From NCBI RefSeq assembly GCF_002257645.1, contig NZ_NQMO01000006.1, positions 124,001 through 188,000 on the forward strand: DNA of 64,000 nucleotides, read 5' to 3'. Positions 52,999 through 62,236 of this stretch are shown one piece after another. Made by a program: the position numbers and the translations under genes. Positions within the stretch are counted from its first letter, which is position 1. Every line of letters starts with the position of its first letter. The notes under the pieces were generated by a model. That model saw only the letters and a list, made by a program, of their open reading frames with translations. It was not told the DNA's origin and did no database searches. The DNA comes from Paenibacillus sp. XY044 (GTDB lineage: Bacteria > Bacillota > Bacilli > Paenibacillales > Paenibacillaceae).

Positions 52999-53131
52999 CA
53001 TATAGGGGGTGAAACTGCATCTATATTCGTGATCTACTGCCCGTGTAAGTTCCGGGTGGTGACAGCTGAGACTCGTATTCGGGGCAATACCTGTTTTCTA
53101 ATCATCGAAATCCAAAGGAGCGAACAAATTG

Positions 53132-54361
53132 ATGAGAAGAAATAAGAGATTTGCGTTGAGCGGCAAGGCCGTACTGATCTGTTGTCTCGCCTTTCTGATG
53201 ATTCCCGCCGGGTTTGTGCTGGCGGCGCCGAACAAGCCTTTTCCTCAGCATACCACTTACACCAGCGGCTCGATCAAGCCGATTCATGTAACCCAGACCA
53301 CGATGGACGATGCAGTCAAATCCAAATGGGACAGCTGGAAATCAGCTTACCTGAAGCCGGCCGGGACCGGCAAATATTATGTAAAGTATGATGCAAGCGG
53401 TGCTACGGTGTCCGAAGCGCATGGCTACGGCATGCTGCTGACCGTGCTGATGGCCGGGTACGACGGCAATGCGCAGACCTATTTTAACGGACTGTATAAG
53501 TATTACACCGAGCATCCCAGCGACAACAATCCGTACTTGATGGCCTGGAAACAGAACAGCAGCTTCCAGGATGTTGAAGGGGCCGACTCCGCTACTGACG
53601 GCGATATGGACATCGCTTATTCGCTCCTGTTGGCCGACAAGCAGTGGGGCAGCAGCGGCACGGTGAACTATTTGCAGGCAGCCAAAAATATCATTAACGC
53701 CATCATGCAAAATGACGTGAATCAGGCGCAGTGGACCCTCCGGCTTGGCGACTGGGCCACCGACGGTTCCTATGCTACGGCGACCCGTCCATCGGACTTC
53801 ATGCTAAACCATCTGAAGGCATTCCAGCAGGCTACCGGCGATACCCGGTGGACGAATGTCATCGATAAAACCTACTCCATCATCAATTCGATTTATACGA
53901 ATTACAGTGCATCGACGGGATTGCTGCCCGACTTTGTCGTCTACTCGGGCGGAGCCTATAAGCCGGCACCGGCCGACTTCCTGGAGGATTCGACCGACGG
54001 CTCCTACGCCTATAACTCCTGCCGTACGCCTTGGCGGATTACGACCGATTACCTGATGACCGGCGACAACCGGGCCCTGAATCAGCTGAACCAGATGAAC
54101 GGCTGGATCAAGGGCAAGGTGAACAGCAACCCGGGCATTGTCAAGGACGGATACAAGCTGAATGGAAGCGTGATCGGCTCGTATAACAGCGGCGCCTTTT
54201 TCGCCCCGTTCGGCGTCAGCGCCATGACTTCCTCGTCCAACCAAACCTGGCTGAACTCCGTGTGGACGTATACGGCCGGAAGCTCGAGCGAAGGATATTA
54301 TGAAGACAGCATCAAGCTGTTCTCCCTCATGGTGATGTCCGGCAACTGGTGGGCGTATTGA
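53132..54361 (+). CDS. Secreted GH8 endo-beta-glucanase / chitosanase
   Basis: A 409-residue exported enzyme with a signal peptide (about 1-31, GFVLA). GH8 marks are the acid Glu95 in SEAHGYGM and Asp156 in ATDGDMDIAYSL, plus LRLGDW near residue 205. GH8 includes cellulases, lichenases, chitosanases and reducing-end xylanases; the (alpha/alpha)6 fold fits the length. Substrate is not fixed. TTG at 53129 and ATG at 53132 are adjacent; AAAGGAG lies eight and eleven bases before. Transcription is probably under the palindromic operator. Confidence 0.9.
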   Translation: MRRNKRFALSGKAVLICCLAFLMIPAGFVLAAPNKPFPQHTTYTSGSIKPIHVTQTTMDDAVKSKWDSWKSAYLKPAGTGKYYVKYDASGATVSEAHGYGMLLTVLMAGYDGNAQTYFNGLYKYYTEHPSDNNPYLMAWKQNSSFQDVEGADSATDGDMDIAYSLLLADKQWGSSGTVNYLQAAKNIINAIMQNDVNQAQWTLRLGDWATDGSYATATRPSDFMLNHLKAFQQATGDTRWTNVIDKTYSIINSIYTNYSASTGLLPDFVVYSGGAYKPAPADFLEDSTDGSYAYNSCRTPWRITTDYLMTGDNRALNQLNQMNGWIKGKVNSNPGIVKDGYKLNGSVIGSYNSGAFFAPFGVSAMTSSSNQTWLNSVWTYTAGSSSEGYYEDSIKLFSLMVMSGNWWAY

Positions 54362-54398
54362 TTTAGGCACAAGCCAGGATATGAAAAACAACATGAAT

Positions 54399-54430
54399 AC
54401 CCCCGGCTCAGTTTGAGGCCGGGGGTGTTT
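54399..54430 (+). terminator. Intrinsic terminator of the GH8 gene
   Basis: ACCCCCGGC pairs with GCCGGGGGT (54418-54426); an inner CTCA/TGAG extends it, and GTTT follows. Confidence 0.85.
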
Positions 54431-54456
54431 GCTTTTCGTTATGATCAGATGGTGGA

Positions 54457-56262
54457 TCAGACCTTCACCGTCATGTTTTTGTTATCGGCGCGCTCATCGG
54501 ACTCCGATGAATCCGTCGGTTCGCCCTGCCACAGCAGCTGCATTTCCGTGCAGAATTCCAGCAGTTCGGCCAGGCCGCCTTCCGCTTCGATGCGGCCGTC
54601 CTTCATCACGATAATATGGTCAGCCTGCGCCAGTGCTGCCCGGCGGTGGGACACGGCGATGCAGGTGACGTCGCGTTCCTGAAAGAGACGACCCCACAGC
54701 TTCTTCTCCGTTTCGACGTCGAGCGCGCTCGACAGATCGTCGAAGATAAACAGGTCCGACTCGGTCATCATCATACGTGCTGTGGCTGCGCGCTGGATCT
54801 GGCCACCGGACAGCATGACGCCTCTTGGGCCGACGAAGGTATCAAGACCCTTCTCCAGGTCTTCGATATCCTTCTCCATGACGGCCAGACGGATCGCCCG
54901 GGCGAGCGCATCCGCCTCGGGCGGGCAGCCCTGGACGATGTTCTCCTGCAGGGTATCGCTGAACAGCCGCGGAACCTGCGGCGTATAAGCGGACCGCGGC
55001 GGAACCAGAAACGCCGCCGGATCGATGTTGCGGCCGTTCCAGCGCACACCGCCGCCCGATTTGGGCAGCAAGCCGAGCAGCGTGCGGACGAGGGTCGATT
55101 TGCCGGAACCGATCCGGCCGGTGATCACGACGAATTGGCCTCTGTTCACCGCAAAGCTCACGTCGGCAATTCCGTTCTCCGAGCCCGGGTACGTGTAAGA
55201 AAGGTTCTTGACTTCCAGCGTTTGCAGCTGGTCATCGGAGCTGGGCTCGACCACCGGCAGCTCGGGCGGCTCGCCGTAAAGGTAAGTTTCGCTGAAATCC
55301 ATAATCCGCTCCTGCTCCCCAGGCCGGAAGAGAATGCTCATGCGGTCCAGGGACACCTTGAGCCGTTTATGTTGAAAAACCATATATCCGAACAGGGAAA
55401 TACTGAACGCGATATTGGTCAAGTATGAGGTAAACAGGGCGAAATCGCCGACGGTAAACTGCCCGGCCTTCATCGCCGAGGCGCACATCAGCAGGATAAT
55501 GCCGGTACAAATGCTGAGCACATGCTGATTGAGCGAGCGCATCCACTGCTTGAACAGGTTATCCTTCAGCGCTGCCTGCCGCCGCGATTCATTCAGCTCC
55601 ACAAAGCGCCGATGGACATGCTCTTCGGCCTGCCCCAGCTTCAGCGCCTGCACCGCGCCGAAAGACTCAGCGATGAAGCTGGTAATGCGCCCGGTGGCTT
55701 CGCGGTTCTGCTGGCCGTAGCGTCTCGCCCGGTTGCCGGACAGATTGTTCAGCAGCGTCACCGCAACCAGCGGCAGAATTGCGACCAGGGTGATCTGCCA
55801 GTTGATGCGGGCCATGATGACCAGGGAGATGATGGCAAACGCAAACCGTCCCCAGAAGTCGACCCAGGACTCCACGTATTCGACCACTTCATCCACGTCT
55901 TCGCGGAACCGGCTCACGGCTTCGCCCGGTGAAGCGGGGAGGTTGCGACCGGGCCAGCGCATGATGCCCTTCAGCATATTCGTGCGGAGAATCGCCTGGA
56001 TATCGTAAATATAGGTGACCCATTTAAAAAAGGCCCAGAAAAAGACGCCGGTCCGGGATATGCGGACAAGAGCGATAAAAATGAGCGGGGCGACGAGCCA
56101 CAAATAGTTATGCGACTGACCGGTCGCCCTGTCGAAGAACCACTGCATGCCAAGGCCCAGCAGCAGCGGCATGGAATGGAACAGGCCCCACAAGAGGCCG
56201 TTCACAATAAACAGCGAGATGTTATACGTAAACAGGCGCTGGATAAACCGGGTTACGGTCAT
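54457..56262 (-). CDS. ABC exporter half-transporter with degenerate Walker B
   Basis: A 601-residue protein with six membrane segments (about 1-300) and an ATPase domain: Walker A GRIGSGKST, signature LSGGQIQRAA and Walker B FIFDDLSSALD, in which the catalytic Glu is replaced by Asp. It overlaps the next gene (ATGA). The two proteins form a heterodimeric exporter of the BmrCD/TM287-288 kind, with this protein bearing the Walker A/B half of the degenerate ATP site. It probably exports drugs or lipids. GAGGAGG lies seven bases before the ATG. Confidence 0.9.
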   Translation of the reverse strand: MTVTRFIQRLFTYNISLFIVNGLLWGLFHSMPLLLGLGMQWFFDRATGQSHNYLWLVAPLIFIALVRISRTGVFFWAFFKWVTYIYDIQAILRTNMLKGIMRWPGRNLPASPGEAVSRFREDVDEVVEYVESWVDFWGRFAFAIISLVIMARINWQITLVAILPLVAVTLLNNLSGNRARRYGQQNREATGRITSFIAESFGAVQALKLGQAEEHVHRRFVELNESRRQAALKDNLFKQWMRSLNQHVLSICTGIILLMCASAMKAGQFTVGDFALFTSYLTNIAFSISLFGYMVFQHKRLKVSLDRMSILFRPGEQERIMDFSETYLYGEPPELPVVEPSSDDQLQTLEVKNLSYTYPGSENGIADVSFAVNRGQFVVITGRIGSGKSTLVRTLLGLLPKSGGGVRWNGRNIDPAAFLVPPRSAYTPQVPRLFSDTLQENIVQGCPPEADALARAIRLAVMEKDIEDLEKGLDTFVGPRGVMLSGGQIQRAATARMMMTESDLFIFDDLSSALDVETEKKLWGRLFQERDVTCIAVSHRRAALAQADHIIVMKDGRIEAEGGLAELLEFCTEMQLLWQGEPTDSSESDERADNKNMTVKV

Positions 56263-58004
56263 GCCAAGTCCTCCTCTCGTCCGGTAATAAGCAGCTGGGC
56301 GTAGCGTGAGGAAGGGTCTTTCGCCAATGCCTCCCGTTCCCCGAATTCAAGAATTCGGCCGTCGCCCAGCACCATGATATGGTCGACCTGCTCCAGTGTG
56401 GAGAGCCGATGCGCGATCACAATGCCTGTACAGTTCTGCATGAGCTGATCCACCGCAGACTGCAGCATCGCTTCCGTGGCGGCATCCAGCCGGGACGACG
56501 GCTCATCCAGGATTACCAGGCTGGGCTGGGTCAGGAAGACCCGTGTCAGTGCGAAGAGCTGTGCTTCCCCGGCGGACAGCGAGGCGCCGCCGGCCTTCAG
56601 ATGCGTATCCAGACCTTCGGGCTGCGAATCGATCCACTGCTTGAGTCCGAGCCTTTCGGTCGTGCCCAGAATATAGCCGTCCGATATGCTGCCGTCAAAC
56701 AGCGTCAGATTGTCCCGGAGCGTGCCGTCAAACAGCTGCACGTCCTGCGTGACCATGCCGACCCGGCGGTACAGCGCCTCGAGCTTCATGTCGCGGATGT
56801 CTACGCCTCCCACCCGGACGGTACCGCTATTGATATTGTACAGGCGCAGCAGGACCCGGCTGAGGCTCGACTTGCCGCTTCCGGTACGCCCGATGATGCC
56901 CAGGCGCTCGCCGGGCCGGACGGTGAACGTAATATCGTGGAGCACCGGCTTATCCGGGTTATAGCTGAAATGGACGTGGTCGAATTCCAGGCCGAGCGCT
57001 CCGTCAGGCAGCGCGGTTTGCGTTCCTTCCATGATTTCGGTGCGGCTCGCCAGCAGCTCCTGGGAGCGCAGCATGCCGGATTTGGCCTTTTGGAATTCCT
57101 GAACCTGATCCCCGAGCTGCTCGATCGGATCGTTCAGCATTTGGGTGTACTGATAGATCAGGAACAGCGTGCCGAGCGAAATTTGCTTGGTCAGAAAATA
57201 ATGAACGCCGAGCATCAGCACCGCCGTAACGGCGATGGCGAACAGCACGACCGTCGTATTCCAGGGAATGACGCGCAGCATCCAGGCTTTGCGACCCTTG
57301 AGAAACACGTTCCGCATGGAGCGGTAGAACCGGTTCATCACGTACGGTACGTTGCCGTTCGCCTGAACGTCCTCAATGCCGGCGATCCGTTCCTCGATCA
57401 GGCCGAACAGCGCCGCGCTGGCGCCGCGCTCATCCTTGGAGGAGGTGACGCCCAGATCGCGGATGAACACCATGGCTCCAATAGATGCCAAAGTGAACAG
57501 GGTCATGACCGAGGCAATCGGCCAATTAATAGTAAACATATAGCCGAGAATGCCGGCAAGAAGCACGAAGCTGCCGATGACTTTGATGATAAACATGGCG
57601 AAAAAGTTCGACATGTTGGTGACGTCCCCGTCAATCCTTTCGATCATTTCGCCCGGCGTTTTCAAATTGTGGAACCGCATATCGAGCCGAAGGCAGTGCT
57701 TCAGCAGGTCGCCGCGCAGCTGGTTGGTGGCGCGCCAAGACACGTCGTTGCCGAGATAGCTGATCGCCACGGTCAGGACCTGGTTCAGCACGGCAAAGAC
57801 CAGGTAAATCCCCGCCAGCACGAGCAGGCTGGAGACGATGCCGTTCTCGGCGGCCGTGTCGATAAATCGCTGCACGATTTGCGGATTGACCAGCTGGGCC
57901 CCGGTCGAGGCGAGCAGCAGCACGAGCAGCAGGAGCAGCCGTCCCCGGACCGGCTTCAAATACTTCAGCAGCCAGGACATCGACGGCTTTGCGGATTGTT
58001 GCAT
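56259..58004 (-). CDS. ABC exporter half-transporter with degenerate signature motif
   Basis: A 581-residue protein with six membrane segments and an ATPase domain: Walker A GRTGSGKSS, Walker B VILDEPSSRLD with a normal Glu, and signature LSAGEAQL in place of LSGGQ. Together with the downstream gene it forms a heterodimer: one ATP site is normal, and one combines the partner's FIFDD with this LSAGE. I chose the ATG at 58004, eight bases after GGGGGGT; the TTG at 58025 lacks a site. Transcribed first, from the promoter at 58094-58121. Confidence 0.9.
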   Translation of the reverse strand: MQQSAKPSMSWLLKYLKPVRGRLLLLLVLLLASTGAQLVNPQIVQRFIDTAAENGIVSSLLVLAGIYLVFAVLNQVLTVAISYLGNDVSWRATNQLRGDLLKHCLRLDMRFHNLKTPGEMIERIDGDVTNMSNFFAMFIIKVIGSFVLLAGILGYMFTINWPIASVMTLFTLASIGAMVFIRDLGVTSSKDERGASAALFGLIEERIAGIEDVQANGNVPYVMNRFYRSMRNVFLKGRKAWMLRVIPWNTTVVLFAIAVTAVLMLGVHYFLTKQISLGTLFLIYQYTQMLNDPIEQLGDQVQEFQKAKSGMLRSQELLASRTEIMEGTQTALPDGALGLEFDHVHFSYNPDKPVLHDITFTVRPGERLGIIGRTGSGKSSLSRVLLRLYNINSGTVRVGGVDIRDMKLEALYRRVGMVTQDVQLFDGTLRDNLTLFDGSISDGYILGTTERLGLKQWIDSQPEGLDTHLKAGGASLSAGEAQLFALTRVFLTQPSLVILDEPSSRLDAATEAMLQSAVDQLMQNCTGIVIAHRLSTLEQVDHIMVLGDGRILEFGEREALAKDPSSRYAQLLITGREEDLA

Positions 58005-58093
58005 GGTAAAACCCCCCAATTCCAAACGAAACCTTATGTATGTTGACTTGCTTTCACCCGGCTTCCATAATTGACCGGACGCAAATAATATCC

Positions 58094-58151
58094 ATCATAC
58101 AATAATTTGGAAGTGTTTCAAGATAAAGTTTGACTAAATCCAAACTTTATC
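58094..58151 (-). promoter_or_regulatory. Promoter and 11-8-11 inverted repeat of the ABC exporter
   Basis: On the minus strand TTGAAA (58116-58121), 16 bases and TATGAT (58094-58099) form a promoter. Just upstream of the -35 lies a perfect inverted repeat GATAAAGTTTG-n8-CAAACTTTATC (58122-58151), in an activator-like position. Confidence 0.75.
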
Positions 58152-58169
58152 GGCGTTTTGTCTCAGGGT

Positions 58170-58309
58170 GGCTGCAAGGCTAGGCTTGCAGTGCGTGCCA
58201 TCCCCCTTACCTTCAGGCGTAGCAGGCGGATTCATGCTGAAGAAACGAAGTGGTCCCCTTTATTCCCGGATTTCAGCCTTCTATCCGTTCCATGGAAATC
58301 TGGGAATAA
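58170..58309. repeat. Inverted repeats in the 58005-58454 gap
   Basis: Two further repeats are visible: CTGCAAG-n6-CTTGCAG near 58170-58189, and TTATTCCCGGATTTC (58260-58274) with GAAATCTGGGAATAA (58295-58309), a 15-pair stem with one G-T pair and a 20-base loop. No T run follows. No gene is visible in the gap. Confidence 0.6.
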
Positions 58310-58454
58310 CAGGGATCGGAAGCATGATCCGCATGCGGAGCCCCGTCAGTTCATATTCAGTTCATAATGTGGGTTTAATCTTAGTACCGTTCACAAGATC
58401 GGCGCTGCTTCCTGCGGGGCCCGGCTTGTGGCTCAGCACAAGGGAGGTATGGAG

Positions 58455-59426
58455 ATGGAACCCATCATTCGCGTAGAACAATTGCGAAAACAATATAAAA
58501 ACGGCAAACGTCCGGCCGTGGACGGGATCAGCTTCGAGGTAGGGCGGGGTGAATTTTTCGCCTTCCTGGGCCCGAACGGGGCCGGGAAAACGACCACGAT
58601 TTCGATCCTGACCACCACGCTGTCCAAAACCGAAGGCACGGTCATGATCGCCGGCTACGACGTGGAAAAGGAAGCGGCGAAGGTGCGCCGGAATGTCGGC
58701 ATTATTTTTCAGAACCCGAGCCTGGACCTGGACTTGACGGCGGAAGAGAACATTCGCCTCCATGTCAGCATCTATGGCGTCTACACCTACCGGCCGTTCT
58801 ACAGCATGATGCCGAAGGAATACAAGCAGCGAATCGAGGAGCTGGCCGCGATCGTCGGCATTCACGAAAATTTGTTCAAGAAGGTCAAGGGCTTCTCCGG
58901 CGGGATGAAGCGCAAGCTGGAAATCATGCGCAGCCTGATGCACAAGCCGCAAATTTTGTTTTTGGATGAGCCGACGCAGGGGCTGGACGCCTCCGCCCGC
59001 CAATCGCTGTGGGCCTACCTGCAGAAGATCCGCAAGGAAGAAAACATTACGATTTTCCTGACGACGCATTATTTGGAAGAAGCGGAGGAAGCCGACCGGG
59101 TATGCATGATCACGCACGGCAAAGTGGCGGTACTCGGAACGCCGGAAGAGATCAAGCACAAGCTGCTCGGCGACAAAAGCATGCTGATCGACGCCGGAGA
59201 CCGGAAGGCGCTGCGGGCGGAGCTGGAGGAGCTTCAGGTTTCTTTTACCGAAGAGGAGCAATGCTTCCGGGTCCGTTTTCAGGATAAAACGCCGCAGTCC
59301 CTCGTAGCCCGTCTGCAGACGCCATTAAGCCGGATGGAGGTTCACCAGCAGACACTGGAGGAAGCCTACCTGAGTCTGGTGCAGCAGAGCCAACATAACG
59401 GCGAATCGAAAAGGGGGGCGGTCTAA
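58455..59426 (+). CDS. ABC-2-type exporter ATPase
   Basis: The 323-residue ATPase has Walker A GPNGAGKTT, signature FSGGMKRKLE and Walker B ILFLDEPTQGLD, with the usual H-loop TTHYLEEAEEADR. It belongs to the DrrA/NatA-like drug exporter group and pairs with the permease downstream. I chose the ATG at 58455, seven bases after AGGGAGG; ATG at 58449 is too close. It starts an operon with permease, response regulator and kinase. Confidence 0.92.
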   Translation: MEPIIRVEQLRKQYKNGKRPAVDGISFEVGRGEFFAFLGPNGAGKTTTISILTTTLSKTEGTVMIAGYDVEKEAAKVRRNVGIIFQNPSLDLDLTAEENIRLHVSIYGVYTYRPFYSMMPKEYKQRIEELAAIVGIHENLFKKVKGFSGGMKRKLEIMRSLMHKPQILFLDEPTQGLDASARQSLWAYLQKIRKEENITIFLTTHYLEEAEEADRVCMITHGKVAVLGTPEEIKHKLLGDKSMLIDAGDRKALRAELEELQVSFTEEEQCFRVRFQDKTPQSLVARLQTPLSRMEVHQQTLEEAYLSLVQQSQHNGESKRGAV

Positions 59427-60224
59427 ATGCTGATGACCAAAGCACAAAAAGAAAGCAACGCGGTCGTGGCGATCGCCGCGCGGGAAATTACGAAGGGAAT
59501 CAAAAATCCGGTGCTGATGATCGTGAGCATCGTCTTTCCGATCATTTTTATCGGCATCTTCGGCGGAAGCCTGTCGCAGAACATGGCCGGCAATCTCGGC
59601 TACAATTATTTGCAGTTCATGATGATCGGCATGATCGTCAACAGCGTGTTCACGGGCCTCATCACGGGGATGAGCTCCCTGATCGAGGAAAGGAACCAGA
59701 ATTTGACGCAGGAGCTGTACGTGTCCCCGATCTCCAGGTATTCCATTATCCTCGGCAAAATGATCGGTTCAAGCTTCACCAGCATCGTCGGGCTGATCGG
59801 CATCCTGATCGTCGCTCTCCTGATGCAAATTCCGCTGGGCGGCATGCATATCGTGTGGCTGTTTCTGATTACGCCGCTGTTCTGCCTGATCGGCGGATCG
59901 CTGGGTATTTTCTTCATCGGGTTTGTCCAAGACAGTAAGACGGCGGATATCGGTTCGATGCTGCTCGTCATGCCGCAGATGTTCCTGTCGGGAGCGATGA
60001 TTCCGATTCAGCATTCCACCGGCATTCTCGGCTTTCTCGCTCATATTATGCCGATGACGTATTGCATCGATTTGGCCCGAGCGGTGTTTTATTCCGGGAC
60101 ACCGGTCTACTCGCAGGTCGTACTATACCATCCGGTGACGGATCTGCTCGTGATGGCCGGATTTTTCCTGGTTTTCACGATCGTCGGTACATTGATGTTT
60201 ACGAGATCGGAACGGAATCGTTAA
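59427..60224 (+). CDS. ABC-2-type exporter permease
   Basis: The 265-residue permease has six membrane segments, an ABC-2 pattern SLIEERNQNLTQELYVSPISRY in the first cytoplasmic loop and HIMPMTYCIDLARAVFY near the end. It follows the ATPase stop directly. AAGGGGGG precedes it. Together they probably export a drug or lipid. Confidence 0.9.
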   Translation: MLMTKAQKESNAVVAIAAREITKGIKNPVLMIVSIVFPIIFIGIFGGSLSQNMAGNLGYNYLQFMMIGMIVNSVFTGLITGMSSLIEERNQNLTQELYVSPISRYSIILGKMIGSSFTSIVGLIGILIVALLMQIPLGGMHIVWLFLITPLFCLIGGSLGIFFIGFVQDSKTADIGSMLLVMPQMFLSGAMIPIQHSTGILGFLAHIMPMTYCIDLARAVFYSGTPVYSQVVLYHPVTDLLVMAGFFLVFTIVGTLMFTRSERNR

Positions 60225-60290
60225 AATGCAGGTAGGAAACTGCGAACGATTGCGATAAGTTCTTATGAATAGAGAAAGGAGTGGAGCGAC

Positions 60291-60965
60291 ATGGCTCATA
60301 TACTGGTTGTAGACGACGATCCCCATATCCGGGAGCTGGTCAGCCATCTGCTGAAGAATGAGGGTTATACGGTAGCGGAGGCGGCTAACGGGAACGAAGC
60401 GTTGGAGGCGATGGAGTCGTTCAAGGCCGATCTGGTCATCCTCGATATTATGATGCCGGGCATGGACGGCTGGGAGCTGTGCCGCGAACTGGATGCGGCC
60501 TATGACATCCCGCTGCTGATGCTGACGGCCAAGGGCGAGACTTCGCAAAAGGTCAAAGGGTTTGAGCTGGGGACCGACGACTATCTTGTCAAGCCGTTTG
60601 ACCCACTTGAGCTGACCGTCCGGGTGAAGGCGCTGCTCAAGCGTTATAAAATATCGGTCTCTCAGGAAATTCAGTTCGGCGACGTGCGCCTGAATCGTAA
60701 AACGTACGAATGCTACGCAGGATCGGCTGCGCTGACGCTCCCTTTGAAGGAGTTCGAGCTGCTGTTTTTGCTCGGCAGTTATCCGGGCAAGACGTTTGCC
60801 CGGGACCAAATCATTGAGCATATTTGGGGTTATGATTACGAAGGCGATGAACGGACCGTCGATGTGCACATCAAGCGGCTGCGGGAACGGTTTGCCGACC
60901 AGCAGGACCGCTTTCAGATCCGCACGATCCGCGGCCTCGGCTACCGGCTCGAGGTGCTGTCATGA
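60291..60965 (+). CDS. OmpR-family response regulator
   Basis: The 224-residue regulator has a receiver with DDD (residues 8-10), phospho-acceptor Asp52 (VILDIMMPG) and Lys in DYLVKPFDPLEL, then a winged helix with ERTVDVHIKRLRERF. It is in line with the ABC-2 genes (66 bases after) and overlaps the kinase by four bases. It likely regulates this exporter. GAAAGGAG precedes the ATG. Confidence 0.92.
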   Translation: MAHILVVDDDPHIRELVSHLLKNEGYTVAEAANGNEALEAMESFKADLVILDIMMPGMDGWELCRELDAAYDIPLLMLTAKGETSQKVKGFELGTDDYLVKPFDPLELTVRVKALLKRYKISVSQEIQFGDVRLNRKTYECYAGSAALTLPLKEFELLFLLGSYPGKTFARDQIIEHIWGYDYEGDERTVDVHIKRLRERFADQQDRFQIRTIRGLGYRLEVLS

Positions 60966-62236
60966 ACGGACGGGAGCGGGAATCGGACGAGAAGCGGGAA
61001 CGGCCAAGGCTCCGCCGGGACCGGGAACATAACGAGACCTGGCAGCGTTTGAACCTCGAGAGCGGGGCGAAGCCGGCGGACCGGCAGGAAGCTCAGCTGC
61101 TCCGGAAGGAAGAGCGAAGAAGGAAGCGGAAGGAAACTGCGAAGCGGAGAGAGGATGAGATTCGGGGCATGGACGGCGAGCCGCCGAGCTTGTGGCTGCG
61201 TGTTCGGATTATCTTTTTCATGCTCCTGGTGATGTCTGCACTCGTCGTTTGCTGGACCGCTGCGTTCTATTTGACGCATGGCCTTCGCTGGCACATCTCC
61301 CCCCTCGTGAGGCAGCTGTTGAACTCGGTGCTGGGATTTGTCATATTCGGTGTCTCCATCTCGATCATATCGCGGTTTGGGCGGCGGAAGCAGACGGAGT
61401 TTTACCAATTGGTCATCGATGCGCTGAAACGGATCTCCCTGGGCGATTTCAAAGTGGAAATTCCGGACTACGGCGGCGGTGAACATTGGGGCGGGATTGT
61501 TAAAGGGATCAACAATATGGCCGCCGACCTGAACAACCTGGAGCATATGCGCCAGGAGTTTATTTCGAACGTGTCCCACGAGATTCAGTCCCCGCTGACC
61601 TCGATCGGCGGTTTTGCCCGGGTGCTGCGGGAGGAGAACCTGAGCCCCGGCCAGCGGGACCATTACTTGAACATTATTGAAGAGGAGAGCGTGCGGCTCT
61701 CGCGGCTGTCGGAGAACATGCTGCGTCTGGCATCGCTGGATTCCGACAAGCATCCGTTTCACGCCGAACCGATCCGGCTGGACAAACAGCTTCAGACGCT
61801 CGTTCTCGCCTGCGAGCCCCAATGGCAGGGCAAAGACCTGGATATGTCCGTAGAGTTTGTGCCCATGACGATCGATGCGGATCAGGATTTGCTCAGCCAG
61901 GTCTGGGTGAATCTGCTCCATAATGCGATTAAGTTTACGCCGGAGGGCGGAACGGTTCAGGTTTTTCTCGAGGAAAGCGGGCAGGAAGCGGTCGTTCGCG
62001 TCAAGGACTCGGGGATTGGCATCTCGGCCGAGGATCTCGAGCATATTTTCGAAAGATTTTTTAAAGCGGATAAATCAAGAACCCGTTCCGGCGGGGGAAG
62101 CGGGCTGGGACTCTCGATTATTCAGAAAATCGTGCAGATGCACGGCGGCAGCGTCTCGGTTCAAAGCGCTCCGGGAGAAGGCACGGAGATGACGGTCAGG
62201 CTGCCTAAGACAGCAGACCGAGCTGACGGGCCGTGA
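60962..62236 (+). CDS. Sensor histidine kinase with charged N-terminal tail
   Basis: The 424-residue kinase begins with about 75 Arg/Glu/Lys-rich residues that look cytoplasmic and helical, then two close membrane segments (about 85-105 and 120-138) with a very short outside loop, a HAMP-like linker, HisKA with SHEIQSPLTSIGGF and HATPase with NLLHNAIKFTP, DSGIGIS and GLGLSI. The tiny outer loop suggests sensing in the membrane, or through the ABC partner. Its 3' end overlaps the convergent LuxR-type gene by 32 bases. Confidence 0.9.
   Translation: MNGRERESDEKRERPRLRRDREHNETWQRLNLESGAKPADRQEAQLLRKEERRRKRKETAKRREDEIRGMDGEPPSLWLRVRIIFFMLLVMSALVVCWTAAFYLTHGLRWHISPLVRQLLNSVLGFVIFGVSISIISRFGRRKQTEFYQLVIDALKRISLGDFKVEIPDYGGGEHWGGIVKGINNMAADLNNLEHMRQEFISNVSHEIQSPLTSIGGFARVLREENLSPGQRDHYLNIIEEESVRLSRLSENMLRLASLDSDKHPFHAEPIRLDKQLQTLVLACEPQWQGKDLDMSVEFVPMTIDADQDLLSQVWVNLLHNAIKFTPEGGTVQVFLEESGQEAVVRVKDSGIGISAEDLEHIFERFFKADKSRTRSGGGSGLGLSIIQKIVQMHGGSVSVQSAPGEGTEMTVRLPKTADRADGP

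Noticed and set aside
52999..53131. c-di-GMP or TPP riboswitch before the GH8 gene
   Set aside because: A GCTGAGA-like string is present, but the other conserved blocks of TPP or GEMM aptamers are missing.
56379..58046. 555-residue plus-strand frame opposite the ABC exporter gene
   Set aside because: The minus strand has all ABC motifs and good starts; this frame is His/Gln/Arg-rich and has no recognisable domain.
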